Shown: positions 8,282-16,336, counted from the stretch's first letter. The stretch: DNA of 64,000 nucleotides from Thermodesulfatator sp. (GCA_027064165.1 JAMOQE010000041.1:36653-100652); one strand, 5' to 3'. Notes: generated by a model not told the origin, from the sequence alone. A program made the numbers and translations.

Positions 8282-9754
8282 ATGCAGAGGATAGAGATAA
8301 ATCCCATGACAAGGCTTGAGGGTCATGGGAAGATAACCATATTTTTGGATGAGAGTGGGAATGTAGATAATGCATTTTTTCAGGTAGTAGAGTTTATGGG
8401 GTATGAGAAATTTTTGACGGGTATGCCCATTGAAGAGGTGCCGAGAACAGTTACTACGATTTGTGGTGTCTGAAGGGGAGTACATTTTACGGCCTCGTTG
8501 AAGGCCGCAGATGAGATTTTTGGAGTTCCTCCTACAGAGACGGCCAGAAAGTTAAGAGAGCTATTTTATCATGCTCACTATATAGAGGACCACATGGAGA
8601 TACTTTATGCCCTTGGTCTTCCTGACTTTATATGTGGCCCTACAGCGTCCCCAGCGGAGAGGAATTTGATAGGGGTTGTAAAGAAAGTAGGAGCAGATGC
8701 AGTCAAGCAGGTGCTTAAGTGGAGATTTGCAGCAGTAAGGATATTTGAGATACTTGGAGGCAAACCAAGCCATCCAGTGGCAGCAATTCCTGGAGGATGG
8801 AGCAAGAGGCTTACAGAGGAGGAGAGACAGGAGATACTTAAGTATGCAGATGAATGTGTGGAGCTTGGGAAGTTTACATTGAAGGCACTTAAGGATTTTG
8901 TTCTAAGCAATCCGGAGTATGTAGAGTTAATGAAAGGAGATGTGTATAAGGTAGTAACTAACTATCTTGGAACGGTGGATGAAAATGGGAAGGTAGCCTA
9001 TTATGATGGAACACAGAAGGTGGTGGATACGAAAGGGAATGTGCTTTATACTTTTAGGGGCAGAGAATATTTGGATTATATAGCGGAAAGGACTCTTGAG
9101 TGGAGTTATATAAAGGCTCCATATCTCAAGAAGCTTGGATGGAAGGGTTTTGTGGATGGGGAAGGAACGAGTCTTTACAGTGTAGGGCCACTTGCCAGGT
9201 TTAATGTAGGAGATGGATTTGACACGCCTCTTGCGCAGGAGGCATATGAGGAGATGGTGGAATTTTTTGGAGGTAAGCCTGTGCACAACACACTGGCCTA
9301 TCACTGGGCAAGGGCAATAGAGCTTATGCACTGTGCAGAGAAGGTTAAGGAGCTTGCAAGTGATGAGAGCATCACTGATCCAAATGTAAGGCAGGAGATA
9401 GAGGGGGTAAAGAGTCATGAGGGAGTGGGAATAGTAGAGGCTGCTCGTGGCACATTGATTCATCACTATGTAGTGGATGACCAGGGCATTGTGCAGGATG
9501 CTAACCTCATTGTGGCAACCACTCATAACAAGGCCCCTGTAAATATAGCTATTAGAAGGGCTGCCAAGCATTTTATCAAGGATGGAAAGGTGGATGAGGG
9601 AATATTGAATTTTGTGGAGATTGCTTACAGGCCTTATGACCTCTGCCTTGCCTGTGCATCTCATAATCTTTTTGGTAAGATGCCTGTTGAGATAGAGATT
9701 TATTCCCACGAAGGAGAGCTTGTGAAAACTCTTAGAAACTTTGAGAAAAAGTAG
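8282..9754 (+). CDS. mvhA: [NiFe]-hydrogenase large subunit with selenocysteine at codon 64 (N-terminal CxxU)
   Basis: Read through the TGA at 8471-8473 this is a 490-residue large subunit. The N-terminal ligand motif becomes C61-G-V-U64 where family members have ICGxC; the C-terminal ligands are C455 and C458 in DLCLACASH. The tail after H461 (29 residues) is the region usually removed by a maturation protease, and such a protease is encoded at 10304. Known [NiFeSe] hydrogenases carry Sec at the first residue of the C-terminal pair, so this position is unusual. The usual RGxE is MGYE here, and DPC is DLC. A 6-bp hairpin follows the TGA. Last gene of the operon. Confidence 0.9.
8490..8507 (+). 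promoter_or_regulatory. SECIS-like hairpin of mvhA
   Basis: A perfect 6-bp GC-rich stem (CGGCCT/AGGCCG) with a 6-nt loop CGTTGA begins 16 nt after the TGA, matching the spacing in hdrA and mvhD. Confidence 0.7.
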
Positions 9755-9790
9755 TTTTGGATTTTAAATTTTAAATAGCTTTGCTTTAAA

Positions 9791-9819
9791 AAGGGAGGCT
9801 TTAAGCCTCCCTTTTTTTA
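9791..9819 (+). terminator. Rho-independent terminator of the hdr-mvh operon
   Basis: A 9-bp stem AAGGGAGGC/GCCTCCCTT with loop TTTAA is followed by a T run. It lies 36 nt after the mvhA stop and ends the operon. Confidence 0.92.
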
Positions 9820-9896
9820 TTAATTTTTTAATTGAAAAATCTTTAAATAGATGCTAAAATAAGAATGAACTAAGCTTAGCTAATTGAAATGGAATT

Positions 9897-10133
9897 ATGC
9901 GTATAGTTAATATACATGAGGCAAAAACGCAGCTTTCAAAATTAGTTGCAGAAGTATTGGCAGGAGAAGAAATAGTAATTGCTAAGGCAGGAAAGCCCGT
10001 AGCTAAGCCTATTCCTTACAATCCTGAGCCAGAACCAAGAAAACTTGGTGGTTATGAAAGAGAGGTATATATTCCTCCTGATTTTGACGAAACTGATAAA
10101 GAAATTATAAAACTTTTTGAAGGGGAAAGTTGA
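9897..10133 (+). CDS. Phd/YefM-type antitoxin
   Basis: The 78-residue protein starts with MRIVNIHEAKTQLSKLV and contains EEIVIAKAGKPVAKP, the Phd/YefM antitoxin pattern (DNA-binding N-terminus, toxin-neutralising tail). Its usual partner is a PIN-domain VapC ribonuclease. Here only the C-terminal part of such a toxin follows in another frame, so the antitoxin may be an orphan. No clear ribosome site is visible. Confidence 0.85.
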   Translation: MRIVNIHEAKTQLSKLVAEVLAGEEIVIAKAGKPVAKPIPYNPEPEPRKLGGYEREVYIPPDFDETDKEIIKLFEGES

Positions 10134-10272
10134 AAGGCTATCTTCGCTCCCTTTAATTCATCGTGATCCATTTGATAGAATGTTAATTGCACAAGCTATG
10201 GCAGAAGATTTAGTTATTATTACATCAGATAGTAAGTTTAAGAACTATGATGTAAAAATATTGGAAACTTAA
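10117..10272 (+). pseudogene. C-terminal remnant of a VapC-like PIN toxin
   Basis: In the +1 frame relative to the antitoxin, the segment before TAA 10270-10272 reads LPLIHRDPFDRMLIAQA and then an ITSDSKF segment, the last third of a PIN-domain toxin. The N-terminal roughly 75 residues, with the first acidic catalytic residues, are missing. The deletion ends near the antitoxin tail. A TTG at 10117 could start a 51-residue product but it would lack the active site. Confidence 0.78.
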
Positions 10273-10303
10273 CTAAAAAACTGCAAATAAAAGGAGAAAA
10301 GTT

Positions 10304-10777
10304 TTGAAAGAAAAAGGAGTGATTGTTATTGGCATAGGGAATCCTAATTTTAAAGACGATGGGGTAGGTTTGAGAGTAGTTGAAGAGCTAGAAAAAAAAG
10401 GTATAAAAGATACGGTAAAGTATCTTAACATTGACTTAAAAGTGATTGACAGCATGAGGGGATATAAAAAAGCTATTATAGTGGATGCAATGAAAACAGG
10501 AGCAGAGCCCGGGACAATTGTAGAATTTAATGGTAGAACCACCTGGAAAAATGTTTATGCCAGTGGGACTCATAGTATGTCAATTTTTGAAGTAATACGC
10601 ATTGGATATGAAGTTTTTCCAGAAGAAATGCCAGATGAAGTAAAAATTATAGGCATAGAAGGGGAAGAAGTGTTATCTTTGGGAATGGAGCTTACTCCTT
10701 CAGTAGAAAAAGTAATCCCCGAAGTAGTAGAAAAAATTTTAAATGAGATGCAAGAGCATAGTGGAAAAATAGGTTAA
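10304..10777 (+). CDS. Hydrogenase maturation endopeptidase (HycI/HyaD family)
   Basis: This 157-residue protease removes the C-terminal tail of a [NiFe] large subunit after nickel insertion. GIGNPNFKDDGVG near the N-terminus holds the conserved acidic metal-sensing residue, and DAMKTG and SGTHSMS segments follow. A TTG start at 10304 is supported by AAGGAG at 10291-10296. It lies about 550 nt after mvhA, beyond the operon terminator and the toxin scar, so it may be transcribed separately. MvhA is the obvious substrate. Its 3' end overlaps the convergent phosphate permease gene by 39 nt. Confidence 0.88.
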   Translation: MKEKGVIVIGIGNPNFKDDGVGLRVVEELEKKGIKDTVKYLNIDLKVIDSMRGYKKAIIVDAMKTGAEPGTIVEFNGRTTWKNVYASGTHSMSIFEVIRIGYEVFPEEMPDEVKIIGIEGEEVLSLGMELTPSVEKVIPEVVEKILNEMQEHSGKIG

Positions 10778-11677
10778 GCCAAAACCTAAAAATGGAGCCA
10801 GAAAAAAATTTAGAATTATTCTTTTTACCAAAGAAAGACTTACAGTGGAAAGTCCTTTAGTTAAGCCTATTCCTACTATTGCACCTATTATGCAGTAGGT
10901 AGTTGAAACCGGCATCCCGAGTATAGTAAACAGGTAGACACAAAGTCCTGCTCCAAGCTGGGCTGTAAAGCCTGAGAAAGGATCAAGAGAGGTGATGCCT
11001 TTTCCTATGGTTTCTATTACTTTATAACTGAGAAGATAACTTCCCAGAAACACTGCCATACTTCCAAGGGCAAAAATTCCGATATGGTATTTTTGAGGAA
11101 TTAGATAACATACTGGTCCAAGAACAGTGGCAAGTTCATTAGCTCCTGTATTAAAAGAAATTAAAGCAGCACTTAATAATAAGAAATTGCGGAGCAATTT
11201 TTCTACTTGAGTAAAACTGAACTTTTTTAAAAATTTTTCTAAACAAATTCCTAATGTAAAAGAAAAAATTAGTGCAATAAAAGGAGAAATAAACCAGGAG
11301 ATAATTATAAATTCAAGTTTTTTAAAATTTATATTTGTGCTGGAGGCTATAGCTCCACCAATCAGGCAACCTATTATTACTTGATGAGTGGAAAGAGGAA
11401 GTTTTTTTATATTGGAAAAAATAACCAAAAATCCTGCAACTGACATAGCAAGAATAGTAATATTGGTATCAACTTTTACTAATTCTTTTCCTACTGTAGT
11501 TAAAACTTTACCGCCTTTTAATAAAATTCCCAGGAATACCAGAACTCCAAAAAGGAAAATAGCCCGTTTTAGAGAAATAGCTCCAGCGCCTATGCAGATT
11601 CCCAATGCATTTGAAGAATCATTGGAGCCTACTCCAAAGGCAATTATAAGACTTGAGATTAAAGCGAGTTCCCACAT
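10739..11677 (-). CDS. PiT-family inorganic phosphate permease
   Basis: The 312-residue integral membrane protein has the GSNDSSNALG signature near residue 17 and a second related repeat (NTGANELATVLGP) in the centre, typical of PiT proteins, with about nine or ten hydrophobic segments. It couples phosphate uptake to the ion gradient. It is the last gene of a leftward operon after a CBS protein and a DUF47 protein; the DUF47-PiT pair is a common phosphate uptake module. Its stop lies inside the hydrogenase protease gene. Confidence 0.88.
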   Translation of the reverse strand: MWELALISSLIIAFGVGSNDSSNALGICIGAGAISLKRAIFLFGVLVFLGILLKGGKVLTTVGKELVKVDTNITILAMSVAGFLVIFSNIKKLPLSTHQVIIGCLIGGAIASSTNINFKKLEFIIISWFISPFIALIFSFTLGICLEKFLKKFSFTQVEKLLRNFLLLSAALISFNTGANELATVLGPVCYLIPQKYHIGIFALGSMAVFLGSYLLSYKVIETIGKGITSLDPFSGFTAQLGAGLCVYLFTILGMPVSTTYCIIGAIVGIGLTKGLSTVSLSLVKRIILNFFLAPFLGFGLTYFSTMLLHLI

Positions 11678-11684
11678 CGAAGAG

Positions 11685-12326
11685 TTATGGTAGACAGAGA
11701 TCTAAAATTGTAAGTTGATCTCCTGCATCCTCAATTATATCACTTATGGAAGTGAGATAAGTAACAAATCTGGAAAGACTTTCTCCTTCCCAATAATTTT
11801 TTACTTCTTTATTTCTTAAATAGCTTGTAAGTTCCAATTTGGCATCGTCTATTTTTTTTTCAAGCATTCTAATTGCCAGTAAAGTCTCTCTTAGATTATT
11901 TCTTTTTGAAAATTCTTTGAATGATAATAATAATAGCTCAGACATTTCTTGGTTTAATAAATTGATTTGAATACATTTTTCTTTTATAATGTTATCGTAT
12001 ATAGAAGTAGTTATGATGTATTGTAGCTCAAAAGAGGAATGTTTAATAAAATCAAAACCTTTTTCTACCGTATCAATAAAAAGAAATAGATTGGGTCGTA
12101 GATAAGGTAAAAAAGCTCCTTCATAAATTTTTAGAAGTATATTCCTCTTTATACTATCTGCTTCTCTTTCAAGTTGGTCTATACAAAAACTTTTTTCCAT
12201 GTCTTGAGTTACTAAGAGATTATGAAGGCATTTTACAGATTTTGAAAAAATATTCAGGTATTTTTCAACGCTAAGAAATACTTCTTTTTCAAGATTTCTT
12301 CCTGAAAAGAATTTTTTAAACACCAT
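11685..12326 (-). CDS. DUF47/PhoU-like phosphate transport regulator
   Basis: The 213-residue helical protein begins MVFKKFFSGRNLEKE and has the PhoU-like arrangement of long amphipathic helices, with IDQLEREADSIKR and SDIIEDAGDQL segments that in this family carry metal-binding acidic residues. DUF47 proteins are encoded next to PiT permeases and are thought to control them. An alternative start five codons upstream (12341) cannot be excluded. It overlaps the upstream CBS gene by about 11 nt, which implies coupled translation. Confidence 0.82.
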   Translation of the reverse strand: MVFKKFFSGRNLEKEVFLSVEKYLNIFSKSVKCLHNLLVTQDMEKSFCIDQLEREADSIKRNILLKIYEGAFLPYLRPNLFLFIDTVEKGFDFIKHSSFELQYIITTSIYDNIIKEKCIQINLLNQEMSELLLLSFKEFSKRNNLRETLLAIRMLEKKIDDAKLELTSYLRNKEVKNYWEGESLSRFVTYLTSISDIIEDAGDQLTILDLCLP

Positions 12327-12723
12327 AACTCCCTTTGGCAAGGCTTATTAATTGGGTTGTCAGAATATCAAAAAAAGAAACAACACCTATTATTTTATGT
12401 TCTTCTTTAACGAAGACTCTGGCAATATTATGTTGTTCCATAATAGAAAGTACAGTTTCTATTGGGGTTTCTTTCTCAACGGTGATTACAGGAGTGGAAG
12501 CAATTTCATAAACTTTTACCTTTCTTGGGTCAAGTTTCTTTGCCATTACTTTGAAGATTATGTCTCGTACAGTAATAATTCCATAATCTCCTTTTTTACA
12601 TGGTAAGACTAAAAGGGAACGTATTCTTCCTTCTACCATTTTTTCTATAGCTTCAAATACAGTAGCATCTGCCGGAATACTTTTTATTTGTGTATTCATT
12701 ACATCTTTAACTTTGTTCAACAT
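12316..12723 (-). CDS. Two-CBS-domain protein
   Basis: The 135-residue protein is a tandem pair of CBS domains (VKDVMNTQIKSIPADATVFEAI and the related VYEIASTPVITVEKETPIE), modules that sense adenine nucleotides. AGGAGG precedes the ATG on the minus strand. Its place at the head of the phosphate uptake operon suggests it tunes transport to energy state; this is inference. Confidence 0.85.
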   Translation of the reverse strand: MLNKVKDVMNTQIKSIPADATVFEAIEKMVEGRIRSLLVLPCKKGDYGIITVRDIIFKVMAKKLDPRKVKVYEIASTPVITVEKETPIETVLSIMEQHNIARVFVKEEHKIIGVVSFFDILTTQLISLAKGSYGV

Positions 12724-12879
12724 AAAGCCTCCTATGGCAGAGCATTTTTGTAGGAACTCTTTTAATTTTTAATTATAAACAAGAAGGATATAAAAATCAA
12801 TAAACTTTAACGCTTTATTATCCGGATGTTTTTAAGTTTTTTATAGGTTTCTTGCAAGGGTTTTTTGAAGGGCTTTGGG

Positions 12880-12907
12880 TTGACAAAAAATTTTTATATA
12901 TTATATT
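12880..12907 (+). promoter_or_regulatory. Promoter of the tRNA-Lys/tRNA-Glu unit
   Basis: TTGACA at 12880-12885, a 16-nt spacer and TATATT at 12902-12907, 28 nt before the tRNA-Lys 5' end. It probably also serves tRNA-Glu and queC, as no terminator intervenes. The remaining bases from 12724 show nothing else recognisable. Confidence 0.7.
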
Positions 12908-12935
12908 TAGACTTACCATAAGTACGGGAGAGATT

Positions 12936-13008
12936 GGGCCGGTAACTCAGTCGGTAGAGTATCGGCCTTTTAAGCCGAGAGTCGCAGGTTCGAGTCCTGC
13001 CCGGCCCA
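12936..13008 (+). tRNA. tRNA-Lys (anticodon TTT)
   Basis: A 73-nt cloverleaf with acceptor GGGCCGG/CCGGCCC, anticodon stem TCGGC/GCCGA, loop CTTTTAA with anticodon at 12969-12971, and the GGTTCGAGTCC T-arm. CCA is not encoded. Confidence 0.95.
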
Positions 13009-13029
13009 TTTTTATGAGTTTTTAAAATT

Positions 13030-13104
13030 GCCCCCATCGTCTAGCCAGGTCCAGGACACCGGCCTTTCACGCCGGCGGCAGGGGTTCAAATCCCCTTGGG
13101 GGCG
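13030..13104 (+). tRNA. tRNA-Glu (anticodon TTC)
   Basis: A 75-nt cloverleaf with acceptor GCCCCCA/TGGGGGC, anticodon stem CCGGC/GCCGG, loop CTTTCAC with anticodon at 13066-13068, and T-arm GGGGTTCAAATCCCC. The discriminator is G, as expected for Glu. Confidence 0.95.
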
Positions 13105-13126
13105 CTTACTAATCAAATTTTAAAAA

Positions 13127-13801
13127 ATGCCCAGGCCACTGGCAATAGTCCTTCTTAGCTCTGGAATGGACAGCGCAGTGTGTGCAAGTATTGCTTCTCA
13201 ATCACATTCTTTAGCTTTTCTACATTTCCAGTATGGACAAAAAGCTCAGGAAAAAGAGCTGGATTGTTTTAAAAAACTCTGTGATTTTTTTAAGCCTGTT
13301 AAAGTAAAAATAGTCTCTTTACCATTTCTTAAAGAAATTGGAGGTTCAAGTCTTACGGATGTTGAGATGGATATTCCCAATGGAAAGGAAGAGTCTGGTA
13401 TTCCTTCAACTTATGTACCTTTTAGGAATGGAATATTTTTGAGCATAGCAGCTTCCTGGGCAGAAGTAATTGGAGCAGAAAAGATATTTATTGGAGTAAA
13501 TCAGATTGATTTTTCTGGATATCCTGACTGCAGAGGAGAATTTATAGAGGCTTTTAACCTTGCTATTGATAAAGGTACCAAACCAGAGTCAAATATAAAA
13601 ATAGAGACACCGCTTTTAAATCTTTCTAAAAAAGAAATATTGAAAACCGGGCTGGAGCTGGGTACACCATTTCATCTTACATGGTCATGTTATAGAGGGG
13701 GAGAAAAGGCCTGTGGTAGGTGTAGTTCCTGTTTATTGAGGTTGAAAGCATTTAATGAATTGAAAGTTAAGGATCCAGTTCCATATGAAATTGAATTTTA
13801 A
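13127..13801 (+). CDS. queC: 7-cyano-7-deazaguanine synthase
   Basis: QueC makes preQ0 from 7-carboxy-7-deazaguanine with ATP and ammonia in the queuosine pathway. The 224-residue protein has an ATP-pyrophosphatase loop, SSGMDS at residues 11-16 (family SGGxDS with Ser in place of the first Gly). A C-terminal zinc site follows, with four cysteines in CYRGG, ACGRCSSC. It begins 22 nt after tRNA-Glu with no clear ribosome site. folE2 (16333) and queA (39263) serve the same pathway. It overlaps the next gene by 17 nt. Confidence 0.9.
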   Translation: MPRPLAIVLLSSGMDSAVCASIASQSHSLAFLHFQYGQKAQEKELDCFKKLCDFFKPVKVKIVSLPFLKEIGGSSLTDVEMDIPNGKEESGIPSTYVPFRNGIFLSIAASWAEVIGAEKIFIGVNQIDFSGYPDCRGEFIEAFNLAIDKGTKPESNIKIETPLLNLSKKEILKTGLELGTPFHLTWSCYRGGEKACGRCSSCLLRLKAFNELKVKDPVPYEIEF

Positions 13802-14180
13802 ATGTCAACAATGTGGAAGCTGTTGTCAGGGAGAAAGTACTATTTCACTTACTTCTCAGGATGTTCAAAGAATTGCTTATTTTCTTGGGCTTACTGAAAA
13901 AGAATTTTTAAAAAAGTATGCTGTAATAAAGTCAGGGGGAAGGATAGAATTAAAAACCAGGAATGGTTTTTGTATATTTTTTGATAAAGACACAAGACAA
14001 TGTAAAGTACATCCTGTTAAGCCGGAAAAATGTAAGGAATGGCCTTTTGTAAAGGCTATTTTTGAAGATTACGACAGTTTTAAAATTATAAAAAGTTCCT
14101 GTCCCGGTTTGAGAAATGTTACTTGGGAAGAATTGAAACAATTTAAGAACTTGAAAAAGACAAAAAATGTTTTAAGATGA
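13785..14180 (+). CDS. YkgJ-type Cys-cluster (zinc/iron chelating) protein
   Basis: The 131-residue protein opens with the CQQCGSCCQG cluster and has further cysteines in KVHPVKPEKCKEWP and SSCPGL, the pattern of the YkgJ/CxxCxxCC family whose biochemical role is poorly defined. It overlaps queC by 17 nt, so it is co-translated with it, but a queuosine role is not established. Confidence 0.82.
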   Translation: MKLNFKCQQCGSCCQGESTISLTSQDVQRIAYFLGLTEKEFLKKYAVIKSGGRIELKTRNGFCIFFDKDTRQCKVHPVKPEKCKEWPFVKAIFEDYDSFKIIKSSCPGLRNVTWEELKQFKNLKKTKNVLR

Positions 14181-14219
14181 TAAAAATAGTTAATAAGAAA
14201 TAGATTAAGAGGTGTTGAA

Positions 14220-14633
14220 ATGGATAAAGAGAAATTAAATTATTATAAAAGCTTAGGGATTAAGTTGACGCCTCAGAGACTTGCTATTCTTGAATTTCTG
14301 GAAGGAAATAAGGAACATCCTTCAGCTGAGGATATTTATAAAGCCATTAAAATACGTTTTCCCAGTATGTCTTTTGCTACTGTTTACAATACCCTTGAGG
14401 TTTTACTTTCCAAAGGTATTGTAAAAGAAATTCTAATAGATGGTTCTAAGAGGCGATTTGATCCTGATGTAAGTCCTCATCACCATTTTATTTGTAAAAA
14501 GTGTGGCAAGATTATAGATGTAAAATGTAAATACGACATTTATTTACCAGAAGAGCTTAAAGATTGTGAAATAGAAGACTATCAATTAGTATTTTATGGA
14601 TATTGTAAAGATTGTAAGAAGAGTCGGACTTGA
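14220..14633 (+). CDS. Fur/PerR-family metal-dependent repressor
   Basis: The 137-residue regulator has the Fur winged-helix N-terminus (LTPQRLAILEFL, then PSMSFATVYNTLEVL). Its dimer domain has the HHHFICKKCGKI and CKDCKK pairs that bind structural zinc. This kind senses iron or peroxide; the sequence does not decide between Fur, PerR and Zur. A plausible target would be the peroxiredoxin at 53831, but no convincing operator was found. The tRNA-Met promoter overlaps its stop codon. Confidence 0.88.
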   Translation: MDKEKLNYYKSLGIKLTPQRLAILEFLEGNKEHPSAEDIYKAIKIRFPSMSFATVYNTLEVLLSKGIVKEILIDGSKRRFDPDVSPHHHFICKKCGKIIDVKCKYDIYLPEELKDCEIEDYQLVFYGYCKDCKKSRT

Positions 14634-14657
14634 CAAAATTTTTAGATAGTTTATTTT
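14630..14657 (+). promoter_or_regulatory. Promoter of tRNA-Met
   Basis: TTGACA at 14630-14635, a 16-nt spacer and TATTTT at 14652-14657. The -35 box overlaps the stop codon of the Fur-family gene. Confidence 0.6.
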
Positions 14658-14682
14658 TATAAAGGTTCGGGAAATTTAAAAG

Positions 14683-14756
14683 GGGCCCGTAGCTCAGTTG
14701 GTTAGAGCCACCGGCTCATAACCGGAAGGTCCCAGGTTCGAGTCCTGGCGGGCCCA
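14683..14756 (+). tRNA. tRNA with anticodon CAT (elongator Met or Ile2)
   Basis: A 74-nt cloverleaf with acceptor GGGCCCG/CGGGCCC, loop CTCATAA with anticodon at 14717-14719 and T-arm CCAGGTTCGAGTCCTGG. It has a paired first acceptor base and lacks three G-C pairs in the anticodon stem, so it is not the initiator. Elongator Met and lysidine-modified Ile2 cannot be told apart by eye. Confidence 0.9.
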
Positions 14757-14770
14757 TATAATTTAAATGT

Positions 14771-15559
14771 ATGTCCGTTTCTGTTAAGGATATTTTTAAT
14801 TTTTTAATTGAATGGGCACCTTTAGAAATAGCTGAATCGTATGATAATAATGGTCTTCAAATAGGTTCTTTCCATTCTTCGGTAAAAAGGGTTCTGCTTT
14901 CGGTTGATCCCTCTTTAAAGGCAGTTAAAAAGGCTGTTAAAGATTCTTTTGACCTTATTATTACTCACCATCCTTTGTTTTTTCATCCTTTGAAAAATAT
15001 AAATAAAGATACTGTGATAGGAGAAAAAATATATCTTCTTATAAAGTCCCAGATAAATCTTATTTCCTGGCACACGCCTCTTGACAAAGTGGAAGACGGA
15101 GTTTCTGAGGCTTTTCTCAAAGAGCTTGGTTTTCAAGGGTCTGGATTTGTGCTTGAAGAAAAAAGGGAAAATTTTAAAAATTTTGGTCTGGGAAGGGTTG
15201 TATATTTAGAAAAATCTATTAAATTGCAGGATTTAGCCCGGTTAATAAAAAATAGGTTAAACACCTGGGTAATGTTAGTGGGTGATTCGGAGCAGGAAAT
15301 AAATTCGTTTGCCTTTTGTGGTGGCTCCTGTGGATTTCTCAAAGAGAAACTTGGCTCTCTTGGAATAAAAACTCTTGTTACTTGCGATGTAAAGTATCAC
15401 CTGGCAAAAGATTCCCTGGAAGAAGGATTTAATTTTATTCTTCTTGATCATGGAATTTCTGAAAGCCTGGTGCTTAAAACTTTAAGAGAGAAACTTCTTC
15501 AACTATTTCCTGTTGATGTGGAGATTTTTAAAGAAGAAAGTCCTTATAGAATAATATAA
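14771..15559 (+). CDS. Nif3-like dinuclear metal centre protein
   Basis: The 262-residue protein shows the Nif3/YbgI family pattern: ESYDNNGLQIG near residue 20, THHPLFFHPL near 60 and SWHTPLDKVEDGVSEA near 100, the His/Asp/Glu residues that hold two metal ions. A C-terminal LLDHGISES segment completes the site. The family was called GTP cyclohydrolase I type 2, but its function remains uncertain. It precedes a zinc ribbon coiled-coil gene, a pairing common in bacteria. Confidence 0.88.
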   Translation: MSVSVKDIFNFLIEWAPLEIAESYDNNGLQIGSFHSSVKRVLLSVDPSLKAVKKAVKDSFDLIITHHPLFFHPLKNINKDTVIGEKIYLLIKSQINLISWHTPLDKVEDGVSEAFLKELGFQGSGFVLEEKRENFKNFGLGRVVYLEKSIKLQDLARLIKNRLNTWVMLVGDSEQEINSFAFCGGSCGFLKEKLGSLGIKTLVTCDVKYHLAKDSLEEGFNFILLDHGISESLVLKTLREKLLQLFPVDVEIFKEESPYRII

Positions 15560-15580
15560 ATATAAAAACTGGAGGGAGGA

Positions 15581-16336
15581 ATGCAAGAAGAGATTAAAAG
15601 GCTTATTGAGCTTCAAAAACTTGATCTTGAGATTATCAGTATAGAAAAGTCCATTCAAAATATTCCTCAATCTTTGCAAAAGGCTCAAAAAGCCCAGGAG
15701 GAACTTTTGAAAAAGATAAATGAGCTTAAAGTCCTTATAGAGGAAAAGAAAAAGCAAAAGGATCTTTTTGAAAGTGAATTAAAAGAAGAGTATCATAGAT
15801 TAAAAGTTACTCAGGCAAGGCTTATTCAGATAAGGGGTTCAAGGGAATATCAGCTTCTTTTAAGAGAAATAGAGGAGATTAAAAAAGCCAATAAACAAAA
15901 AGAAGAAGAAATTTTAAAACTTATGGAAGAAATAGAAGGCCTTGAAAAGGAAAAAGAGGAGCTTGAAAAAAAGCTGGAGGAAGTTAATCAGAAGTTAAAA
16001 GAGGAACAGGATAAATTTAATGCTTATTGTGAAGAGCTTTCAAATAATAAAGAAAAGCTGCTGCAGAAAAGGCAGGAGATAGCAGAAAAGATTCCCGCAA
16101 GGCTTCTTAAGAAATACGAATCTGTAAAGGCGAAAAAAGGAGGGGTAGGGATTGCACCGGTAATCAACGCAGTATGTGAAGGATGTCATATGGCGATTCC
16201 ACCTCAGCTTTATAATGAATTACAAAAGGACAATAGGTATTATGAATGTCCGCATTGTAAGAGACTTATTTTTTATAAAAAGATTTACATGCCAGAAGAA
16301 GAGGATGAGAAGGGAAAACAGGCTGTTTCAAAATGA
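15581..16336 (+). CDS. Coiled-coil C4 zinc-ribbon protein (CT398/CdsZ-like)
   Basis: Residues 1 to about 170 form a Glu/Lys-rich coiled-coil hairpin; the C-terminus has a zinc ribbon with CEGCHMAI and YECPHCKRL. This two-part layout matches the bacterial C4-type zinc ribbon family. Related proteins interact with RNA polymerase or other nucleic acid machinery in some species, but no role can be assigned here. GGAGGGA precedes the ATG. It overlaps folE2 by 4 nt. Confidence 0.82.
   Translation: MQEEIKRLIELQKLDLEIISIEKSIQNIPQSLQKAQKAQEELLKKINELKVLIEEKKKQKDLFESELKEEYHRLKVTQARLIQIRGSREYQLLLREIEEIKKANKQKEEEILKLMEEIEGLEKEKEELEKKLEEVNQKLKEEQDKFNAYCEELSNNKEKLLQKRQEIAEKIPARLLKKYESVKAKKGGVGIAPVINAVCEGCHMAIPPQLYNELQKDNRYYECPHCKRLIFYKKIYMPEEEDEKGKQAVSK

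Noticed and set aside
10131..10133. TGA at the antitoxin end as a selenocysteine codon joining to the toxin
   Set aside because: The toxin remnant lies in a different frame, and no conserved cysteine is expected there.
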